A DNA stretch of 64,000 bases, taken from positions 24,564 to 88,563 of the forward strand of contig MNCI01012723.1 of the NCBI GenBank assembly GCA_015680685.1. The letters run 5' to 3'. Below the pieces are notes generated by a model, which searched no databases, had not been told where the DNA came from, and was given only the letters and a program-made list of their open reading frames with translations. Both the position numbers and the translations under genes were made by a program. This DNA is from Gnetum montanum (Eukaryota > Streptophyta > Gnetopsida > Gnetales > Gnetaceae). The stretch's first letter is position 1, and the number at the start of each line of letters is the position of its first letter. Below, piece by piece: positions 56,784 through 64,000 of the stretch.

Positions 56784-59700
56784 TTAACTCAAAGACTCAC
56801 ACTTGGTCTTTGCAAAGGAGAGCTTGTTCTGGGCAGTATCATAGAGGACCAAGAAATCCATCTGGGCTATGTTGCCCAAGATCGAGACGCTACCTTGGCC
56901 AGTGGCCGCCGCAAAGGCCACACAGAGCAAGTTATTCTGCTGAATCAAGTAATTGGTGGGTGTCATCTCCATGTCGGCGTCTCCTTGGAAAGTGAAAGTG
57001 ACGGTGGGGAAATTGTTGGTGTTGGAGGAGGAGTCGTAGCAAAGGTCCAGGCCGATGGAGGAGCCATCGGCAGTGTCGAGGTTGATGGCAGACTTGAGAG
57101 CGTTGATAAGGTTCTGCTCCATCTGGCCCTCCAGGTACGTCAGAGTGGTGCCAGAGTCCACGATGAGGCCACCACTACCATCCGACTGGATGTCGAAGGC
57201 ACCGGCCGGGATGTTCACTGGGGTGTCGCCCACCTTGATCCCCGTGAGGGTCACGTAGTAGAAGGTGTCCATGTTCTATGTGGTAATAATAACAATAAGG
57301 TGTTAACCTAGTGGTAATAGACTTGTATATGCTATTTCCTTGAAAAGGGCTTTCCTATTATCATCATCAGAGTATAAAATTAAAAAAGATAGTATTTCAC
57401 TTATATGTAACTGCGAGTATGTTAAAACATAAAAGGTACAAGATTTATAGATGATATTTCACTTAAGTAACATACATAAAAGGTACAAGATTTATAGATG
57501 ATATTTCACTTAAGTGCACTTTCTTATTGTATGGGTCTTGGCTTGGGCACCCCAAGTCTCAAGTAACATTCTACCCGGTAATACTAAGAAATTTAAAAGA
57601 AATTCTGAAACTGTTCTAATAGATTCAAAGGGTCTCATTCAAGTAAAAATTTTAATTTTCACGGTGTCATTGTCATCTAGCTTTGTTCTAATGCTTCTTA
57701 ATAGAAAAGTGAAAATAAAACTGAAACTGAAGTATTCTGAGTCAAGATTTCTAAAAATATTTTAAAATTCAATTTTAATACTTTAAAAATATATATTTCT
57801 CTTGAAATTTCTAATTGTAATTTTAATTACCACTATTTTTGAACAATTTTGGCAACTAAAGGCAACAATCTGATTCTTATTAATCACTATTCTCACCATT
57901 CCACGTTTCTATGAGTCTAAATCTCGTGAAGCATAGTAATTTAACATATCTCCTTCCTAGTACATGTAGGTCAAGAGCTTCTAAAAATGTTTTTTCTTCA
58001 ATTGTACTTTCTCTGATCATGAGTTTACGGCGGTAACAAAATCTCTGTATCATCTATGTTTGTTGCATCGGTAACAAAATCTGTATCATCCATGTTTCTG
58101 TGGTATCTTAATCACTTTGTTAAATCTATTTTTATTTTCTATCAAATGAATGCCCTGGTATCAATAGGTCTAAGTTGGGGTAATAAAATCTTTTCAATAT
58201 AATTTGCCCAAAGCCTAATTACCTGGTTAGAGATGAGTGGCGTGCTCACTGTTTTGGCATCGCTGGGGAAGGCCTGAGTAGCGTCAGAGCCAAGCCACAT
58301 GGGGCTGCTGCCACTGGATTCCGCTAAGAGGCAATAGGCAAATACTGCATCAGCATTTGTGCTTTGTGCAAACTGCGTAGGCAGGGAGAGATTCCCGCGC
58401 CCAAATCCGACCAGGCCAGCACCCTGGTTGAAGCCGTTGTTATCATTTCCACAGCCAAAGGCGATGCCGGGCAACGGCGTGCCCGAGAGTTTAAACGTAT
58501 CCGTGCCCATCACGCCGGTGCTGTTGGAGCCATCCCCGTAGGAGTATTCATACCTGTTGGAGCAGAAGATCAACAAACAAATATTATATGACAGTTTTGA
58601 GACTAAACGAGAGTGTGGCAGAGAATGAAAGAACTCCTTATTGCCCCTTTCAAGACATCGTAGATATTCTTTAAATAGCCCTTTTGAGCAAGTATGAGGC
58701 AACGTACCTGTCGGAGCATAATATCAACAAGCAAACATTACATTACAATAAACTGAGACTAAAAAAGAGTGCAGCAGAGAATGAAAGAACTCCCCATTAG
58801 CCCTTTCAAGAAATGTACACCATAGACATTTTTTAAATAGCCCTTTTGAGGCAATAAGGATACAGATGCCTCAACTAATTGCTGTGTAGGGCAATAGTCA
58901 ATAATGTTGCCAATAATCAGCATCAATAATTTAATTTAATCAATATTCGCTGATAATAAGTGCGTTAGCATTGAATACAGCTTTACAATGCTATAACAAA
59001 AAACACATGTACGATCATTCTTCTTATTTTTAATAAAAATGTAATATGTCTAATAAATCCTAAAAGCATAGCATGGTGTAATAAAGCTTTAGTTTCAATT
59101 TGAGTATCCTTGGATATTCTTTAAATAGTCCTTTTGAGCAAGTATGAGGAAGTAAAACATGAATATAGATGCCTCACTTGATAAGTGGGGAAATAGTTAA
59201 TAAGGTTGATAATAATCCAACAATGACAACAGTTTAACCATTGACAATCATTTGAGAGAGTGTTGTAATGTTTCAACAAAACTGTAATGTTAAAAAAAAA
59301 AAAAAACCGGTATGATTTGTTTTGGTTGCTTTATTGTTTTTACTTTTCATCAAAATGTAATATCTACGCAGTAGATGGTATACGTCTTTGCAATGTAATA
59401 AAGCTTTAGTTTGAGTTTTAGTACCCGCACTCGTTGCTGTTGCATGATGACTGTCCCTCTGGGAGGCCGTTGCAGGCATCCGAGTCACAGGCGGAGGCCT
59501 TGTACGAGGATGACTTAGTGGGATCAAAGATGGCGCTGGACTGATTGAAGCAGTTGTTGCAGGGTTCACATTGTGTCCAGATGAGATTGCTGCCAGTGTC
59601 CAGGATCATCTCGTACTCCAGCTCCGGAGTACCCATCGACATTTTCAGCAGAAACTCTCCGCTGCCTGGCGACACCGGGGCTTTGTAGTTCGACGACCAC

Positions 59701-60840
59701 CCCGTGGTGTTGTCCGTGGAGTCATCGTCCAGGACCTTTTGATATTTAAGAAGTCAGAAAATTAGTTGAGAGCACTACCAGAGAAGAAAAAACATAGGTA
59801 AAATGTGAGACTGAAAATATAGTTATGGCTTTCAATGATTCTTCTTGGACTACTGCAATAAGTCGTATAGTTGCATCTCCACTGAAAAATGAGGCCGGGA
59901 ATTCTTCATGGAATATGTAGATCTGAAGGTGTTAGTTTAGTGGTAAAGATTGTACCAGATAGCATTGAATAATAAATTTAGAAAAGAAATTCGGAAACTG
60001 ATTCAACAGTATAAATCTAAAAAGTTTCAATACACTTAAGTAAGAAATTTCAATTTCAATTTTAATTCTTAAGAGGAGGAAAGTGAAAGAATATTTCTAA
60101 ATATATCCTTTCTAACCTTCCTTAACACATAGAACGCTGAAGCTAGTTGCATTTTTCTACGTTACAGCTGGAAGCCATATAATTCTGGATTTAACGAGCA
60201 ATCAGGAGCAGGATATAGAGATGAATCTCATGGCTCCTAGACATCTTGAATCTTAATGATGAAGGGCTGAAACTCAGTAGTGGATAGGGTGCTGAACCTC
60301 AATGGTTTGGATGAAAACAACTTTATGTACCTTGAGTAAAACATTGTCAGAAAATAAATCGCGTACCAAGCAGAGATTGTCCAGCTGCTAAATTACTAAG
60401 CATTGACAATTGCAAAAAGTAGAACAGCTAAGACAGAGATTTTGTCATGTCACAAATGTTGGGAGGAGGATTGTTCTCAAGCAACTTGAATCTCAACGAT
60501 AAAGGGCTGAATTTCAGTTTGTATTAAATGTGCATTCAGATGCAAAGATTACCTGCGCATTCAGACGCAAAGATTGAACGCGGCGTTGAATGGCGGCCTC
60601 TCGCGTCCTACTCCGCTGGACGGCGCGCTGAACGCGGTCGGCGTCCGAGAGGCCCGCCAGGTACGACCAGACGCCCCCGTCGTAGTCATCGTCGCTAGTC
60701 ACAGACCCCTGAACGGCCGAGGTGTGCGAAAAATCTCGGGGTACCAGTTTCACTTTGATGGCTTGGCTTGGAATGATCTGAAGCCACAAAGAGATAACTG
60801 CGACCAAAATTGCCACCATTGTCACTGCTGCTGCCGCCAT
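56784..60840 (-). CDS. Nepenthesin-like aspartic protease (family A1B), four exons
   Basis: Exons: 60553-60840 (288 nt), 59425-59735 (311), 58223-58553 (331), 56784-57275 (492); total 1422 nt, 473 codons. All introns are GT-AG and phases agree (0, 2, 0). Residues 1-28 or so form a signal peptide, then a propeptide. First catalytic motif ILDTGSNLIWTQ is at about residues 140-151 (Asp142), followed by the Cys-rich nepenthesin insert with CEPCNNC. The flap region is YSYGDGS and the second catalytic motif is VDSGTTLTYL (Asp350). Length fits the family (about 430-470). It is a secreted-type endopeptidase; relatives act in the apoplast or in defence. No stop or frameshift is seen, so it is probably functional. 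A disrupted exon 1 copy lies at 13693-13963 and a decayed exon 4 copy at 55550. Confidence 0.88.
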
Positions 60841-60911
60841 TGTGTTCTTGAGATATGGTTTGTACAGGTTTCTGAATTGCAGGGTTCATTCATGGCATAT
60901 TGTCGTGAAGC

Positions 60912-60918
60912 ATTTATA
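60912..60918 (-). promoter_or_regulatory. TATA box of the aspartic protease gene
   Basis: The minus strand reads CGTATAAATGC, about 75 nt upstream of the ATG at 60840. The same site in the pseudogene copy reads TGTAAAT. Confidence 0.55.
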
Positions 60919-61816
60919 CGTGAGGATTTGCTGGTTGAGGGAATTGGAACTGTGGGAATCCCTTGCCCGGCTCTTCCGCAAGATGGGTGTCTGATCCTAC
61001 GTCAGAGTTTCTAAACTAGATGCTGCTTTGCTTCAGGGACGTACTTCTCTGGGTTGGGAGATATGTGACGTTTTCCAAGATAGCATGTATCTCGCTCTCT
61101 ATGCGCCGGAGATTCGCGAGTCCGGACAGATTTTCACGAACTGTTCGCGTCAGATTCGGGTTCGCGTCGGATTCAGGAGCGCGTACAGAAGCGCATTAAA
61201 TTCGCAATGGGTACGTATTTCATAATTTCCAATATATTTTTGTCTACATTGAAATGGTCGCCTTGCCTCGCCTCGCCTCGTATTGTTCTTGCCTGATGTT
61301 TGCATTTTGCATTAAAAACTTACGTATCTTCTCCTGTTTTGAATCATACCAAAAATTTCATTTCATTGTTAAGTGGCAAGCAAGCAATCAAGATTCATGG
61401 CATCGGCATGAGACGGACCAGAAAACAAGGGAGTACGAATAAGTAAACAAACACTATGGTAACCAAAGGCCGAAGGGGAAGGGGCAAATATCGGTCATAC
61501 GGAAATCAAGTTTTGGACGGGGAGTGCGAGGAAAATATTGCATTTGCATTGATTCGCCTGCCTTTGGGAACGTCAAAGGTTCCGCCATGACTCACACATT
61601 CCCGTGTGTTTATTGTTCATTGCTGGTTTTTGCTCTTTTTCTCATATCTCTGCTCAACATATCTCCGCTGAAAAAAGAAAAAACAAAACAGGGTCATCAT
61701 CATGGGTCATGAGTCATGAACATGATGACGGATGGATGCTTGTTCAACTATTTTAAAAATCTGTTTGCTTATAAAGCAACGAAGCCCACCAGCACATGGC
61801 CAACGGCCATATGCAA

Positions 61817-61902
61817 GCTCATGGTGCTCTGTTTTTACTTTCCCCTTCATCATGACTAAGCTCATGGTGCTCTGTTTTTACTTTCCCCTTCATCATGACT
61901 AG
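61817..61902. repeat. 43-bp tandem duplication
   Basis: Two adjoining copies of a 43-bp unit starting GCTCATGGTGCTCTG. Confidence 0.9.
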
Positions 61903-62022
61903 TGTCGATTTTTCAGCGTTGAAAGGTTTTTGGATCATTGTATGTGAGGTGAGTTCCTGCTGTGCCTAGTTTAGTTAAGTTGTCTTCTTTTAATGCGGTC
62001 ATCTTCAATGTGGCCCTATGGC

Positions 62023-62074
62023 ACTACTCACAGGTAGTCCCTAGGGTGCTACTTACAGGTAGTCCTTAGGGTGC
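62023..62074. repeat. Short imperfect tandem repeat
   Basis: Two imperfect copies of a unit of about 26 bp containing CTACTYACAGGTAGTCC and TAGGGTGC. Confidence 0.7.
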
Positions 62075-62295
62075 ACAAAAGTATTAGCACCTGATTTGTT
62101 ATAAATTTGGTTGAGGCTTGAGGCTTAATTTCATTTTTGAAAATATTGGATTGAGTAACAAATGGGTTTCATTTTATTGCTGTCATTGTGGTTGTTGCAG
62201 AAATTATATATTTGGCCAAAAATGAATTCAATGCCCTCCATACCTTTGCAAATTTTCTTGCTTCAATTTAATGGTGATATTGCAATCTTCTGCAN

Positions 62296-62515
62296 TCGGC
62301 TACGAACCCGTCCCCACTTTTCTTAAGGCACACGTACCCAAACACAGTCAGAATCACGAATCCTTGATTCCTCGCTTCCACGAATCAAATTCTTTTGNAT
62401 CTCTATCACATCCTCGGCTACGAACCCGTCCCCACTTTTCTTGAGGCACACGTACCCAAACACAGTCAAAATCACGAATCCTTGATTCTTCACTTCCACG
62501 AATCAAATTCTTTTG
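62296..62515. repeat. 102-bp duplication separated by a single n
   Basis: 62296-62397 and 62414-62515 are nearly identical (a few mismatches), with n at 62295 and 62398. An unmerged allele or contig overlap is likely. Confidence 0.85.
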
Positions 62516-63764
62516 ATGCATAGCTAGCTCTTCATCGGTAACAAAATATACTAACACCATTTTTTATTTAGACAAAAACTCTCAATTTATTTGAAGTGTT
62601 TCTATCTTCTAATTAATTAAAGCATGGTTCAATCTTAAGTAGGTCCCATTGCAGTAGATTACTAGATATGATATGGTTAGACTTTTGTTCAAAGTACAAA
62701 TAGGATAGTTGAAACGAATAGCTCAAAATTCTTGTACCACATAAATATGTTAATTGAAGATAATCCTACGTTTTGGTGAAAATTCCTACATTTGAGCACT
62801 CAGTGATTTGTTCCAAATGTTACCATGAAAACAAGGACAAAGGCACTTTAGAGTTTGCTAACTTCACATTACATAACAAGAAACTAAGATTTTTAACCAT
62901 AGAAGTGAATAAACTTGGTTGTCATTGAAAACTTCTCCTCTTAATTCCAAAATCTTTCCATAGATGTAAAGCTTTAATAAAACAACTAAGCTATGTTGTT
63001 GAAATATGAATTCATTCTATGAGTTCCTAAGTATTGTTGCAATGCAAGGTAAAACAACTTTTTACATTAATTACTTTAATTGATTTACTTCAACAATATT
63101 CCATTGTTCTACCAATCATTAATAGATACATTGAAAGGTTGCCTTCTTTTAAGAGTTTATGCAAAGAGATCCTATGCTAATTGAGCAACAATATCCTTTA
63201 AAACCCTACATCTATGGCATTTATCATAGTCAATAATGACTTGAGATTGTAACTAGGAAAAAGTGGGTAGTTTAGTAGATACAACCTTATTCATAAATAA
63301 TTTGAGTCTTTGCACTAAGGTTCTACAATGTCATTTAGCATAAATAGATTCCCAATTAATGGGATAACAATGTTGATAAATGGACTACTTGTGTAATTGG
63401 CTTCATCACTACTTACCCATAGAACATACCATTAATCATATTTGATATTGATATTTTATTACATCTGAATAAACCCAAAGGATTTGTGCAATATTCATGT
63501 AACTTGAACACATCTTTTATATAATTCCCTAGAACTAATATTGGTAGCTTGAATAGCATACAGAAAAACTAACTAGAGATTTTCAATTTTCTAATAATAC
63601 ATGTTGCTCATATTCTATAATATGTCTTCATGTTGCTCATTGTTCCATCTTCTAGTTTCAACTTGGAGATGGTGTGCTCTCATTCTTACTATGCTAATTA
63701 GTGCTCTCATGGATATTAGAATTATTGCATGTAGATATTTTATTTCATCATGTTTGCCACCTAA

Positions 63765-64000
63765 TGGGACACGATATCGCATGGGCCGTGATATCGTGTA
63801 CGCGATATCGCGGTGCGCCGCCAAGTTTATAAATAAGAGGCGGCTCTCCCTTGTTTCTAGGTTTAGGCCTAAACCATAGCGAAACTCTGGCAGTTTTTCC
63901 TCTCTAGAGATAGAATAATTTCCATGTGCCCGCAATAGGAACTCGAAAGTGAACGGATCTTTATTCGAGCAAATATTGTACCTGAACACAAGTTTGTGTA
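63765..64000 (+). mobile_element. Start of another LTR of the A/B/C family
   Basis: Three GATATC-centred palindromes (63770-63815), then TATA (TTTATAAATAAGAGG, 63825-63839) and sequence matching the reverse complement of the C LTR. The usual TGATGAG start is absent; the likely start is TGGGACACG at 63765. It runs past the window end. Confidence 0.75.

Larger units (their letters stand above)
60919..63764. other. Host segment, duplication copy 2 (upstream of the protease gene)
   Basis: 60919-61087 and 62526-63764 match copy 1 at 14036-14210, 14222-14910, 25384-25998 and 47739-47750. Empty target sites are seen at 63168-63172 (element C) and 63747-63751 (element A). The stretch 61087-62525 is present only here and holds no supported gene. 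Confidence 0.8.

Noticed and set aside
55751-57311. Plus-strand ORFs opposite the protease exons
   Set aside because: They are mirror frames of GC-richer exon 4 and its duplicate; the minus strand carries the protease motifs and splice sites.
1-64000. tRNA, rRNA or microRNA genes
   Set aside because: No tRNA cloverleaf, rRNA stretch or convincing microRNA precursor was noticed by eye; the tRNA-Asp-like stretches are primer binding sites next to LTRs. A covariance-model scan was not possible.

Overview
The window looks like nuclear DNA of a seed plant from a draft assembly. It is AT-rich and dominated by decayed Ty3/gypsy LTR retrotransposons with tRNA-Asp-type primer binding sites. It also holds a plant L1-type LINE and spliced genes of the plant nepenthesin-type (A1B) aspartic protease family. 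Three N runs and five single n characters mark scaffold joins. The species cannot be named from the sequence.

Layout. 1-13179 (+) is a Tat/Ogre-lineage gypsy element cut by the window edge: gag end and protease, a 5.4 kb spacer, RT, two RNase H domains, integrase, tandem repeats and a 3' LTR. The spacer carries a decayed gene of about ten exons on the opposite strand (1858-6294). 13180-14910, 25384-25998 and 47739 onward are pieces of one host segment whose sister copy lies at about 60120-63764. The sister copy keeps intact empty target sites for the insertions. Into the first copy went the Tat element (in intron 1 of a pseudogenised protease gene), element C (14911-25383, minus, Athila-like, 5-bp duplication GATCC/GATAT) and element A (25999-47738, plus, Athila-like, duplication ATCAT). 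Element B (38926-47708, minus) is nested inside the 3' LTR of A (duplication TTGGG/TTAGG). B has lost the whole pol region but keeps gag and the extra ORF downstream of integrase. 49224-54812 (+) is a full-length LINE with a 13-bp target duplication. 55550-60840 (minus) holds one apparently intact four-exon aspartic protease gene with a decayed duplicate of its last exon behind it. The window ends in another LTR of the A/B/C family.

How it works together. The only gene likely to make protein is the nepenthesin-like protease at 56784-60840, a secreted-type endopeptidase with both catalytic Asp motifs and consistent splice sites. The retroelements are broken by stops, many of which look like C-to-T changes. 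Their non-coding architecture is unusual. Every LTR has palindromic repeat units just upstream of its TATA box. A and B carry a second palindrome plus TATA module just before the extra ORF, as if that ORF had its own promoter. Two blocks bounded by n characters (16693-16818 and 52754-53216) are inverted relative to the elements around them and are probably scaffolding errors.
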